Of a DNA stretch of 64,000 nucleotides, positions 56,254-64,000 are shown piece after piece. Made by a program: the position numbers and the translations under genes. The notes beneath the pieces are model-generated. The model was not told the origin of the DNA. It saw only the letters and a program-made list of their open reading frames with translations, and did no database searches. The number at the start of each line of letters is the position of its first letter. Position 1 is the first letter of the stretch. Origin of the DNA: Micromonospora cathayae (GTDB lineage Bacteria; Actinomycetota; Actinomycetes; Mycobacteriales; Micromonosporaceae); contig NZ_CP118615.1 in the NCBI RefSeq assembly GCF_028993575.1, positions 6,229,001 to 6,293,000 on the forward strand, in the 5' to 3' direction.

Positions 56254-57018
56254 CTATTCTCCGGTACCGGCGAGATCCCGCAACCGTCGGACCTGCGCCT
56301 CGCGCTCGGCCCGTTGCTGCTGTTCCGGGGTACGGCGGGCCGCCCCGGCCAGCAGCGCCTTGATCTCCACCACCGCGTCGCGGGAGTTGGCGAGCAGCGC
56401 GGCGGTCAGGTCCCGGACCGCCCCGTCCAGCTCGGCGGTCGGCACGACCAGCGTGGCGAGCCCCAGCCGGTCGGCCTCGGCGGCGTCCATCCGTCGGCCG
56501 GTGGCGCAGATCTCCAGCGCGCGGGCGTAGCCGACCAGGTCGACCAGCCGGCCGGTGCCGGCCAGGTCGGGCACCAGCCCGAGGGTGACCTCGGCCATCG
56601 ACAGCCGGGCGTCCTCGGCGAGTACCCGCAGGTCACAGGCGAGGGCGAGCTGGAAGCCCGCGCCGATGGCGTGCCCCTGCACGGCCGCGACCGAGATGAT
56701 GTCCGGCCGGTGCAGCCAGGTGAACGCCGCCTGGAACGCGGCGATCCGGTCGGCGCACTCCTGCTCGGGCAGGGTGGCCAACTCGGCGAAGGAGCCCGGT
56801 CCGGACGCGTTGGCCACCGAGAGGTCCAGCCCGGCGGAGAACGCCCGGCCCTCGCCGCGCACGACGACGACCCGGACCTCGCCGGGGAGATTCCGGGAGA
56901 AGTCGCTCAGGGCACGCCACATGTCCGGTGTCTGGGCGTTGAGCACGTCGGGACGGCTCAACGTCACCGTGGCCACCGGACCGGAGTGGTCCAGCCGTAC
57001 CCCGGGCCCGGTCGTCAC
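56254..57018 (-). CDS. Enoyl-CoA hydratase/isomerase family protein
   Basis: 254 residues, crotonase fold. The oxyanion-hole segments are GRAFSAGLDL and VQGHAIGAGFQLALACD. Of the two hydratase glutamates, the second site reads MAEVTLGLVPD, and the first position is replaced, so the reaction may be isomerisation or another crotonase chemistry. GTG at 57018 was chosen because homology starts there; a longer frame upstream lacks conserved sequence. Confidence 0.85.
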   Translation of the reverse strand: MTTGPGVRLDHSGPVATVTLSRPDVLNAQTPDMWRALSDFSRNLPGEVRVVVVRGEGRAFSAGLDLSVANASGPGSFAELATLPEQECADRIAAFQAAFTWLHRPDIISVAAVQGHAIGAGFQLALACDLRVLAEDARLSMAEVTLGLVPDLAGTGRLVDLVGYARALEICATGRRMDAAEADRLGLATLVVPTAELDGAVRDLTAALLANSRDAVVEIKALLAGAARRTPEQQQRAEREAQVRRLRDLAGTGE

Positions 57019-57064
57019 CGGGCGGTCCGGGGCGCGGCGGGGATGAACGACGTCGGCGGGCGGA

Positions 57065-57292
57065 TCACGCCTTCTTGCGGCGCCGGGCACCGCCGCGCTG
57101 CCGCAGCTGAACCCCGGACTCGGTGAGCACCCGGTGGATGAACCCGTAGGATCGGCCGGTCGAGGCCGCGAGGGCGCGGATACTCTCGCCCCCGGTGTAC
57201 CGCTTTACCAGGTCCTTGGCGAGTGTCTGACGCTCGGCTCCGACGATCCGGCGACCCTTCTCAGTGCTGGTGGCTGTGCCAGTGGCTGCCAT
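57065..57292 (-). CDS. Small helix-turn-helix DNA-binding protein
   Basis: 75 residues. A central helix-turn-helix (ESIRALAASTGRSYGFIHRVL, given here as two helices and a turn at about 37-57) is flanked by basic tails ending RQRGGARRRKKA. It is a conserved actinobacterial type, probably a nucleoid or regulatory protein. TGAGGAA precedes the ATG. The 236-base region to 57529 contains its promoter; no gene is seen there. Confidence 0.82.
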   Translation of the reverse strand: MAATGTATSTEKGRRIVGAERQTLAKDLVKRYTGGESIRALAASTGRSYGFIHRVLTESGVQLRQRGGARRRKKA

Positions 57293-57528
57293 GCTGATTC
57301 CTCACGTCGCAGACTGTGCGGTTCGGATAACGGTCCAACCTATTAGACCGCCTCGAACGATCATGCGCCAGATATCAACTCTTCGCCAATCGACACGCTA
57401 TGCAGTGTCAGCTTCCCGATAGAGTGATGACAGCGGGGTGACAGGCCACGCCAACCAGCGCAAACGCCACGATCTTTCACCCACCGGCGGTACACCGCAG
57501 GTGACTCAAAGCGGAATAGCCTGCCCGG

Positions 57529-58128
57529 GTGACAGAACTGTTCGGTACAGCGGTGGGTGCGGCCGTGGTGTTCGCCGCGACCGACGTCGACGACATCGTG
57601 GTACTCACCGTGCTCTTCGTGACCGCCCGCACCACCGCCCGGCCACGCTCGTGGCAGATCGTCGCCGGCCAGTACGCCGGCATCGGGGTGCTGGTGGCGG
57701 CCAGCGCGGTCGCCGCCGCCGGTCTGCTGGTGGTCCCGGAACCGTGGCCCGGCCTGCTCGGCCTGCTGCCCATCGCGCTCGGCGTACGGGCGCTGCTACG
57801 CCGCGACGACGACGAGGCCCCGGCGGTGGTCAGCGGCGCATGGGGCGTGGCCGGCGTGACCATCGCCAACGGGGCCGACAACGTCGCCGTCTACGTGCCG
57901 GTGTTCCGGACCCTCGACGCCGCCGACGCGGCGGTGTTCCTGCTGGTCTTCGTGGTCGCCATCGGGCTGTGGTGCGCGGCCGGGGCGTGGCTCGGCGGGC
58001 ACCCCCGGGTGATCCGGGTGGTGGAGCGGGTCGGCCACTGGCTGGTACCGGTGATCTTCGTGGCCATCGGGGTGGTGATCCTGGCCGGCTCGGGGGTGGT
58101 GGGGCACCTGTTCGACGTGGTCGGCTGA
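57529..58128 (+). CDS. CadD-family cadmium resistance-like transporter
   Basis: 199 residues with five to six membrane helices. The N-terminal FAATDVDDIVVLTVLF and the internal repeat-like VTIANGADNVAVYVPVF carry the acidic residues conserved in CadD proteins. It probably exports or binds divalent cations at the membrane; the metal is not known. The start is GTG at 57529. The acetyltransferase gene begins 13 bases after the stop. Confidence 0.85.
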   Translation: MTELFGTAVGAAVVFAATDVDDIVVLTVLFVTARTTARPRSWQIVAGQYAGIGVLVAASAVAAAGLLVVPEPWPGLLGLLPIALGVRALLRRDDDEAPAVVSGAWGVAGVTIANGADNVAVYVPVFRTLDAADAAVFLLVFVVAIGLWCAAGAWLGGHPRVIRVVERVGHWLVPVIFVAIGVVILAGSGVVGHLFDVVG

Positions 58129-58141
58129 GAGAGTGTCTCCC

Positions 58142-58693
58142 GTGTTCGCCGTATCGCTCACCGAGGACGCCCAGCTCCGCCCGCTCGAACCGTGGCAGGC
58201 GGAGGAGTTCCTGGCCCACATCGACCGGGCCCGGGAGTACGTCGACCCGTGGATCCCCTGGGCCACCCGCAGCACCGACCCCGACTCCGCCCGTGCGGTG
58301 CTGCAACGCTACGCCGACGGGCAGGCCGCCGACAGCATGCGGATCTACGGCATCTGGCTCGACGGTGTCCTGGTCGGCGGGACGATGTTCGTCTCCTTCC
58401 ACACCGACACCGGCAACTGCGAAATCGGCTGCTGGCTGGAACCGGCCGCCGAGGGACGCGGGCTGATCACCCGGGCCGCCCGCCTGATGATCGACTGGGC
58501 GTTCCGGGAACGGGGCATGCACCGGGTGCAGTGGGTCAACGCCGCGCACAACGTGCGGAGCGCCAACGTGGCCCGCCGGCTCGGTATGAGCCTCGACGGG
58601 GTCATGCGGTCGGCGTTCCCGTACCGGGGGCAGCGGCACGACAACCAGGTCTGGTCGGTCCTGGCCGACGAATGGCCCCCGAAGCCGGCCTGA
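58142..58693 (+). CDS. GNAT N-acetyltransferase, RimJ/RimL type (paralogue)
   Basis: 183 residues, exactly the length of its paralogue at 28617-29168 when the GTG at 58142 is used; a GTG nine bases upstream would add three residues. Shared motifs are LEPWQAEEF, RYADGQA, GRGLITRAARLMIDWAF and ANVARRLGM. The acceptor is unknown. GAGAGAG lies about 8 bases upstream. Confidence 0.88.
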   Translation: MFAVSLTEDAQLRPLEPWQAEEFLAHIDRAREYVDPWIPWATRSTDPDSARAVLQRYADGQAADSMRIYGIWLDGVLVGGTMFVSFHTDTGNCEIGCWLEPAAEGRGLITRAARLMIDWAFRERGMHRVQWVNAAHNVRSANVARRLGMSLDGVMRSAFPYRGQRHDNQVWSVLADEWPPKPA

Positions 58694-58826
58694 CCGGCGG
58701 GCGGCTCTCCGGGGCCGCACGGTAGGCGGCCGGACGAGGCCCCGGCGTCCTGCCCGCCGGGCCGGCGGCGGCCTGCTCGACCGGCCCCCGACGGCCGGCC
58801 CGACCAGGGCCCGGCCGCGGTGGAGG

Positions 58827-60431
58827 TCAGGCCAGTTCGACCAGTTCGAGCAGGTCGTCGCTCCAGGCGTCCTCGTCACCGTCGGGCAGCAGGATCGCCC
58901 GGTCCGGCTTGAGCGCGCTCACCGCGCCCGGGTCGTGGGTGACCAGCACGATCGCGCCCGGGTAGCGGGCGATCGCGTCGAGCACCTGCTCCCGGCTGAC
59001 CGGGTCGAGGTTGTTCGTCGGCTCGTCCAGCAGCAGCACGTTCGCGCCGGAGCAGACCAGGGTGGCCAGGGCCAGCCGGGTCTTCTCCCCACCGGAGAGC
59101 ACCCCGGCCGGCTTGTCGACGTCCTCGCCGGAGAACAGGAACGCGCCGAGGATCTTCCGCAGGTCGGTGTCGGTCTGCTCGATCGCGGCGGCCCGCATGT
59201 TCTCCAGGACCGTCCGCCCCACGTCCAGCGTCTCGTGCTCCTGCGCGTAGTAGCCGAGCCGCAGCCCGTGCCCCGGGTTGACGGTGCCGGTGTCCGGCTT
59301 CAGCAGACCGCCGAGCATCCGCAGCAGGGTGGTCTTGCCGGCACCGTTGAGCCCCAGGATCGCCACCCGGGAGCCCCGGTCCACCGCCACGTTCACGTCG
59401 GTGAAGATCTCCAACGAGCCGTACGACTTGGACAGGCCGGTGGCGGTCAGCGGGGTCCGGCCGCACGAAGCCGGGGTGGGGAAACGGACCTTCGCCACCT
59501 TGTCGGCGACCCGGACCTCCTCCAGCCCGGACATCAGCTTCTCGGCCCGGCGGGCCATGTTCTGCGCGGCGACGGTCTTGGTGGCCTTGGCCCGCATCTT
59601 GTCGGCCTGGGCCATCAGCGCGCCGGCCTTCTTCTCGGCGTTGGCACGCTCCCGGCGGCGTCGCCGCTCGTCGGTCTCCCGGGCCTCCAGGTACGCCTTC
59701 CAGCCCAGGTTGTAGACGTCGACCACGCTGCGGGTGGCATCCAGGAACCACACCTTGTTCACCACCGCGTCGAGCAGCGAGGCGTCGTGACTGATCACGA
59801 TCAGGCCGCCCTTGTGGTTGGCGAGGAAGCTGCGCAGCCAGGTGATCGAGTCGGCGTCCAGGTGGTTGGTGGGCTCGTCGAGCAGCAGGATGCCGCCGCC
59901 GTTCTCGCCGGCGTCGCGGAACAGGATCCGGGCCAGCTCGATACGGCGGCGCTGACCGCCGGAGAGGGTGCCGATGGTCTGGGCGAGGGCCCGGTCCGGC
60001 AGCCCCAGGTTGGCGCAGATCCGGGCGGCCTCCGCCTCGGCCGCGTACCCGCCGAGCGAGGCGAACTGGTCCTCCAGCGCGCCGTACCGGCGGACCAGGC
60101 GCTCGTCGGTGTCGTCGGCGAGCCGGGCCTCCAGCTCCTTCATCTGGGCCATCAGCACGTCCAGGCCCCGGGCGGAGAGCACCCGGTCCCGGCCGGTGAC
60201 CTCCAGGTCCCCGGTGCGGGGGTCCTGCGGGAGGTAGCCGATCGCGCTGCGCCGGTCGATCTGGCCGGCGTACGGCTGCCCCTCCCCGGCGAGCACCTTC
60301 AGCGTGGTGGTCTTGCCCGCGCCGTTGCGGCCGACCAGGCCGATCCGGTCGCCGGGCTGCACCCGCAGGGTGGTGTCGGACAGCAGGATCCGGGCTCCGG
60401 CGCGCAGTTCCAGGCCGGTGGCAGTGATCAT
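58827..60431 (-). CDS. ABC-F family ATPase
   Basis: 534 residues with two ATPase domains and no membrane segment. The first has GRNGAGKTT, LSGGQRRR and LLLDEPTNHLD; the second has GLNGAGKTT, LSGGEKTR and LLLDEPTNNLD. The linker between them is long and charged (about 240-300), matching the ribosome-interacting arm of ABC-F proteins. It acts on translating ribosomes; whether housekeeping or antibiotic protection cannot be told. The 217-base gap to 60649 shows no gene. Confidence 0.92.
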   Translation of the reverse strand: MITATGLELRAGARILLSDTTLRVQPGDRIGLVGRNGAGKTTTLKVLAGEGQPYAGQIDRRSAIGYLPQDPRTGDLEVTGRDRVLSARGLDVLMAQMKELEARLADDTDERLVRRYGALEDQFASLGGYAAEAEAARICANLGLPDRALAQTIGTLSGGQRRRIELARILFRDAGENGGGILLLDEPTNHLDADSITWLRSFLANHKGGLIVISHDASLLDAVVNKVWFLDATRSVVDVYNLGWKAYLEARETDERRRRRERANAEKKAGALMAQADKMRAKATKTVAAQNMARRAEKLMSGLEEVRVADKVAKVRFPTPASCGRTPLTATGLSKSYGSLEIFTDVNVAVDRGSRVAILGLNGAGKTTLLRMLGGLLKPDTGTVNPGHGLRLGYYAQEHETLDVGRTVLENMRAAAIEQTDTDLRKILGAFLFSGEDVDKPAGVLSGGEKTRLALATLVCSGANVLLLDEPTNNLDPVSREQVLDAIARYPGAIVLVTHDPGAVSALKPDRAILLPDGDEDAWSDDLLELVELA

Positions 60432-60648
60432 CTTGGCGGACTCGCTCTCAGGGGCGGAAGGGCTGACTCAGGGCACGCGAGAGCGCCGGCGGGATCGAGA
60501 CAACCCGTCGGCGCGGGGCGGTTCAGCCTTCGCAGCGCAGCACGGGTCGATTGTACCGGGCGGCAGGATGGGGACCGGTCCGGATTACCACACAAGATCA
60601 TCGGGTACCGGGGCCGGTGGAGCTGACCGACAGGCGATCGGGGTCATC

Positions 60649-61566
60649 ATGGAGCTGAACGAGAACGCGCGGATCGACACCAGCCAGGTGGACGACCGGC
60701 GGGGATCCGGTGGCGGCGGCGGGACGGGCATCCCGATCCCGATCGGGGGCGGTGGCCGGGGCGGGCTGATCAGCCTGGTCATCGCGGTACTGGTCGCCCT
60801 GGTCGGGGGCGGTTTCGGGCTCAACGCGGCGATCGACGGCGGCGGTTCGGAACAGGGCGACAACACCTCGCTGGAGCAGAAGTGCTCCGCCGACGACGCC
60901 CTCCAGCAGCTCGACTGCCGCAACACGCTCTACGTCAACTCGATCCAGGCGTACTGGCAGACCGCGCTGCCCGAGCGGTTCGGTGAGCGGTACGCCCCGG
61001 CCGACACGGTCTTCTTCAGCCGGGCGGTCTCCACCGGCTGCGGCAACGCCGACTCCGGGGTCGGCCCGTTCTACTGCCCCGCCGACCGGCAGGTGTACAT
61101 CGACCTCACCTTCTACCAGGTGCTCGCCGACCAGCTCGGCGCGTCCGGCGAGTTCGCCCAGCCGTACGTACTGGCCCACGAGTACGGCCACCACGTGCAG
61201 ACCCTGCTCGGCACCGAGGCGCAGATGCGCCGCCAGCAGCAGCGTGACCCGGGCAACGCCAACGCTCTCTCGGTCAAGCTGGAGTTGCAGGCCGACTGCT
61301 ACGCCGGCGCGTGGGCCAAGAACGCCACCGGCACCGCCGACGCCGGCGGGCAGAAGATCTTCACCAGCATCACCGAGCAGGACATCAGCCAGGCCATCGA
61401 CGCCGCCGAGAAGATCGGCGACGACGCGATCTCCGAGCGGGCCAACCGGCCGGTCAACCCGGACGAGTTCACCCACGGGTCGTCCGCGCAGCGCCGCGAG
61501 TGGTTCAGCCGGGGGTACGAGACCGGCGACCCCAAGCAGTGCGACACCTTCACCGGCGGCGCGTGA
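60649..61566 (+). CDS. YpfJ-type neutral zinc metallopeptidase
   Basis: 305 residues. A Gly-rich N-terminus leads to one membrane helix (about 39-59), and the rest is extracellular. The zinc motif is HEYGHH (about residue 180), with a downstream Glu in LELQADCYAGAWA. This is the pattern of the neutral zinc metallopeptidase family represented by YpfJ. Two Cys pairs surround the strands before the active site. The substrate is unknown. Confidence 0.9.
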   Translation: MELNENARIDTSQVDDRRGSGGGGGTGIPIPIGGGGRGGLISLVIAVLVALVGGGFGLNAAIDGGGSEQGDNTSLEQKCSADDALQQLDCRNTLYVNSIQAYWQTALPERFGERYAPADTVFFSRAVSTGCGNADSGVGPFYCPADRQVYIDLTFYQVLADQLGASGEFAQPYVLAHEYGHHVQTLLGTEAQMRRQQQRDPGNANALSVKLELQADCYAGAWAKNATGTADAGGQKIFTSITEQDISQAIDAAEKIGDDAISERANRPVNPDEFTHGSSAQRREWFSRGYETGDPKQCDTFTGGA

Positions 61567-61651
61567 CGCCTGGTCGCCGCGGCTCGGTCCTGGCTGGATG
61601 CGGTGGAATCGCCCCGGCGTGTCGTGTAGCGGAAGCAGCCAGATCAGCCGA

Positions 61652-62125
61652 TCACGGCGGGGGCGGCGGGACGTCGCTGACCGTACTGATGCACAGGCCG
61701 GCCGGGACCTTGCTCGTCCCGGTGCCGGTCGAGGTACCGAGCATGCCGGAGTACTTCAGGTACCAGGTCGTGTTCGAGTACCGGACCCTGAGGTTGAGCG
61801 TGGTGTGCGCCGGGATCGTCATGCTGATCTGCTCGGCGATCGACACCGACTGCTCGTTGGCGTAGCCGATCTCCGCCTCGATCGCGCCGACCCCGCCGCT
61901 GATCGAGGCGCTGATCGCCACCTTGGAGGTCGTGGTCGTCGTCCGGCTGTAGCTCACCGGGCCGCTGGTGTTGTTCACGTACGAGGACACGATCACCGTG
62001 CCGCACGTGCCGGTCGACGGGGAGTGGGTGAGGGTCCAACTCCCGTCGGCGGCGTACGCGGGCGTCGCGCCGACCAGGAGTGCACCGCAGGTGGTTGCCA
62101 AGGTGAGGATCGATCTGCGCAGCAT
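61652..62125 (-). CDS. Small secreted protein of unknown function
   Basis: 157 residues. The signal peptide is about residues 1-26 (ending TPAYA). The mature chain is Ser/Thr-rich and strand-forming, with Cys near both ends of the domain that may form a disulfide, and it finishes in five Pro. No family was recognised. The ATG at 62125 with AGGAAGG upstream was preferred over an ATG ten codons earlier. It is convergent with the YpfJ gene. Confidence 0.7.
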   Translation of the reverse strand: MLRRSILTLATTCGALLVGATPAYAADGSWTLTHSPSTGTCGTVIVSSYVNNTSGPVSYSRTTTTTSKVAISASISGGVGAIEAEIGYANEQSVSIAEQISMTIPAHTTLNLRVRYSNTTWYLKYSGMLGTSTGTGTSKVPAGLCISTVSDVPPPPP

Positions 62126-62219
62126 CGCGGACGCCTTCCTGGAGAACGCCAGCACGGGTCGACAGCCAACTGATCGATGGCCGTGATGGTATCAACGGCA
62201 GGCGGCCACCACTACCGCC

Positions 62220-62459
62220 TCACGGCTCACGCATCCAGAGCGCCGGATCGTTGACGAACACCCCTTTGCCCTGATGACGCCAGATCACCCGGAGGGCTTC
62301 CAGTCGGACGTAGACCTGCTTGACGGTCGACGCGCTGACCTTGTGCTTGGCGGCGAGCTGGGTGATCGATGGCAGCTTCTCGCCCGGCTTGAGCGTCTTG
62401 GCTCGAATCTCGGCGACGATCTCGTCGGCGATACGGATGTAGTCGGCGGTGATCGGCAT
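62220..62459 (-). CDS. GntR-type winged helix-turn-helix protein without effector domain
   Basis: 79 residues consisting almost only of a GntR DNA-binding domain: IADEIVAEIRAKTLKPGEKLPS, then ITQLAAKHKVSASTVKQVY and a wing ending QGKGVFV. No ligand domain follows. GGGGGAG stands directly before the ATG at 62459. It probably represses a nearby promoter, possibly through the site at 62524. Confidence 0.88.
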   Translation of the reverse strand: MPITADYIRIADEIVAEIRAKTLKPGEKLPSITQLAAKHKVSASTVKQVYVRLEALRVIWRHQGKGVFVNDPALWMREP

Positions 62460-62523
62460 GACTCCCCCTGCGTGGCACGCCAATTCGATCACGCATCGGC
62501 ACACACCGACAACTCTGCGTTTA

Positions 62524-62550
62524 ACTAAGGTGACTGGGACAGCTAAGTTC
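62524..62550. promoter_or_regulatory. Imperfect palindrome in the GntR-DivIVA intergenic region
   Basis: AACTAAGGTGAC (62524-62535) and the complement of 62539-62550 (AACTTAGCTGTC) match at 9 of 12 positions. It is in the 301-base region between the GntR gene and the DivIVA-like gene, where no gene is supported, and could be the operator of the GntR protein. Confidence 0.4.
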
Positions 62551-62760
62551 AGTCGTGCCTCTCCCCTTGCGTGGCAACGAGGTAGGAGAGGTTTCCCCTG
62601 GTCGGGTTGGGTTACGCGTGCCTGCCTCGACCTCTGGGCCGCTCTGTTCCCGTACCGCTGAACGAGCTGCGGGGGCAGGGCCGGGCGGGTCGCCGCGTGC
62701 CGGCGTGCGGCGACCCGCCCCTCCCCCGTGAGCACTCCGACCTGCCCGGAAAGGACCGAC

Positions 62761-63036
62761 GTGGCCCAGGTGTACCGCTCCGGCCAGCCCTACGGCACCG
62801 GCCTGCCGCACCGGACGACCCCGCACGAGGTACGCACCCGCGAGTTCAGCCCGCGTCGGCGCGGCGTCGACCGCGACGAGGTACGCGGATTCCTGGCCGA
62901 CCTGGCCGACGACCTGGCCGACCTGTACCGGCAGCTCAGCCTGCTCGACCAGGAGAACGGGCGGCTGAAACGGGCACTGCGCGACTGGCAGACCATGCAC
63001 GCCCGGGAATGCCGGCCGAACCGGGGGCACTGGTGA
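62761..63036 (+). CDS. Small DivIVA-domain protein
   Basis: 91 residues. The segment VRTREFSPRRRGVDRDEVRGFL is the N-terminal DivIVA/Wag31-type membrane-curvature motif, followed by a coiled coil (LADDLADLYRQLSLLDQENGRLKRAL). It is much shorter than Wag31. GTG at 62761 with GGAAAGGA is preferred over a GTG 33 bases upstream. Confidence 0.8.
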   Translation: MAQVYRSGQPYGTGLPHRTTPHEVRTREFSPRRRGVDRDEVRGFLADLADDLADLYRQLSLLDQENGRLKRALRDWQTMHARECRPNRGHW

Positions 63037-63039
63037 GCG

Positions 63040-63303
63040 GTGCGACTCCGGGCCGGTGACCTGCTGCGGGTCGACGGCTGCGCGTCGGTGCAGTTCGGCG
63101 GCGGCCGGGCGTTGACGGTACGGGTGGCGACGGTCCACCTCGACCGGCCCACCTTCGACGGCTGGATCTGGCTGACCGGGTACGTGCTCGACGACGGTGG
63201 CCTGGCCACCGCCAAGCGGGAGCTGTTCGTCCAGCTCACCGGCCTGCACCGGCTGGCCGGCATGGCTGCTCCGGTCCGCTCCTGCGCGAGCGGCGGTCCA
63301 TAG
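63040..63303 (+). CDS. Hypothetical protein following the DivIVA-like gene
   Basis: 87 residues beginning with GTG three bases after the previous stop. It has alternating strands (LRVDGCASVQFGGGRALTVRVATV, here described as a small beta-rich fold) and GWIWLTGYVLDD. No family was recognised. Close spacing suggests co-transcription with the DivIVA-like gene. Confidence 0.6.
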   Translation: MRLRAGDLLRVDGCASVQFGGGRALTVRVATVHLDRPTFDGWIWLTGYVLDDGGLATAKRELFVQLTGLHRLAGMAAPVRSCASGGP

Positions 63304-63441
63304 TGGAGGACGGCGTCGCCGCGCCGGCCGCCCTGCTGCACCTCTCGCCCGCGCAGGAGGCCCTGCTGTCTCTCTTCACCCCTTCGAGCGGGTGAGGGGC
63401 GGCCCGCTGATGGGTCCGCGTACGGTTGCACACGGCACCGG

Positions 63442-64000
63442 TCAGGTTGCCCGGCTGGCGAGGATGGCCAAGGTCTCCCGGCGTACCCGGTCCGCCTCGT
63501 GGACGAGGCGGCGGTGGGCGAAACGGACCACCAGGATGCCCTGGGTGGCCAGCAGTGCGTCCCGGCGCAGGTCGATCTCCCGCTGTCGCGGGTCGCCGTG
63601 GGTGGTGGCACCATCGAGTTCGATGTTGACGCGTTCCCGCTCGGCGAGCATGTCCAGGTACAGGGTGCGCCGGCCGACCTGGACGCGGACCTGCCGCCGG
63701 AAGGGTGGCATTCCCGGGCCGGTGAAGACGTGTTCGTGCCCCCAGATCTCCAGCGGGCTGCGGCAGCCCTCGGTGAGCCGGGTCAGCAGGGTACGCAGCG
63801 CCCGCCGCTCGGCCAGTCTCGGGGTACGGCCCAGGGTGTGACGCAGCCGCTCGGGGGTGGTGTACCGGTCGTTGACGGCACGGATCACCGGTGCGTGTCG
63901 CTCGGCGGGCGGCAGCAGGGGCCACGAGTCGATCACGGTCTGGTCGAGACTGGTCACCGGCAGCCCGTTGCGTCGTACCACCTGCGGCGGTCCGAGGACG
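63442..64000 (-). CDS. DUF559-domain (VSR-like nuclease fold) protein, N-terminus outside window
   Basis: At least 186 residues are visible, and the frame is open to the window edge. NGLPVTSLDQTVIDS and the helical region after it resemble the middle of AbiEi/DUF559-type proteins. The C-terminal half has the nuclease-like core: RRTLYLDMLAERERVNIELDG, then TTHGD, and VVRFAHRRLVHEADRVRRETLA. The Asp and Glu in LDM and IELDG suggest a restriction-endonuclease-like metal site. A GTG at 63981 could be read as a start, but the family is usually longer. Confidence 0.78.
   Translation of the reverse strand, partial: VLGPPQVVRRNGLPVTSLDQTVIDSWPLLPPAERHAPVIRAVNDRYTTPERLRHTLGRTPRLAERRALRTLLTRLTEGCRSPLEIWGHEHVFTGPGMPPFRRQVRVQVGRRTLYLDMLAERERVNIELDGATTHGDPRQREIDLRRDALLATQGILVVRFAHRRLVHEADRVRRETLAILASRAT

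Overview
The window is very GC-rich actinomycete DNA with GTG starts, many 4-bp GTGA/ATGA gene overlaps and long GC-rich hairpin terminators. The gene set (conservon, labdane-type terpene genes, mycothiol-synthase-like acetyltransferase, DUF2630, YpfJ) fits a Micromonosporaceae chromosome such as Micromonospora or Salinispora. This placement is inference, because no rRNA or other marker gene is present. No tRNA, rRNA, insertion sequence, prophage or CRISPR array was recognised.

Layout. 1-11.5 kb: asnB (cut by the left edge) divergent from an Xaa-Pro aminopeptidase, a secreted beta-helix protein, and a 1830-residue secreted amylopullulanase with a promoter carrying CTTGC repeats. 11.5-13.6 kb: a leftward ABC exporter operon. 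14.0-26.1 kb: a rightward RiPP operon with a leader-binding F protein, three precursor peptides whose cores are uninterrupted runs of Ser/Thr/Cys (28, 30 and 25 residues), a YcaO cyclodehydratase, a SagB-type oxidase, a split LanB dehydratase (glutamylation and elimination proteins) and a membrane metalloprotease with a PqqD-like domain. Perfect hairpins follow each precursor gene. The enzyme set predicts a peptide carrying both azoles and dehydroamino acids, on the goadsporin plan. A second SpaB_C protein, which a thiopeptide pyridine synthase would require, is missing.

26.2-36.4 kb: mixed genes, including a CBM2 surface protein, a permuted NlpC/P60-like protein with an 18-bp minisatellite, an acetyltransferase whose 3' end is tandemly repeated, a secreted C39-like protease, aconitase and a double-domain pectate lyase with a clear promoter and operator. 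36.8-44.9 kb: a leftward run of cytochrome P450, class I terpene synthase, class II diterpene cyclase and then the conservon cvnA-B-C-D, possibly one transcription unit.

45-64 kb: mostly household genes (acetyltransferases, RIO kinase, HAD, nitrilase, mug, ABC transporters, ABC-F, CadD, YpfJ). Two items stand out. An AcnR-like TetR regulator at 49.4 kb has an upstream site sharing 12 identical bases with the site upstream of acnA. A three-gene coupled operon at 50.1-52.5 kb encodes a membrane protein with a Gly/Cys tail, a DUF692 (MNIO-type) enzyme and a small partner protein, and is a second candidate peptide-modification system. The right edge has a GntR-type HTH protein, a DivIVA-domain protein and a truncated DUF559 nuclease.
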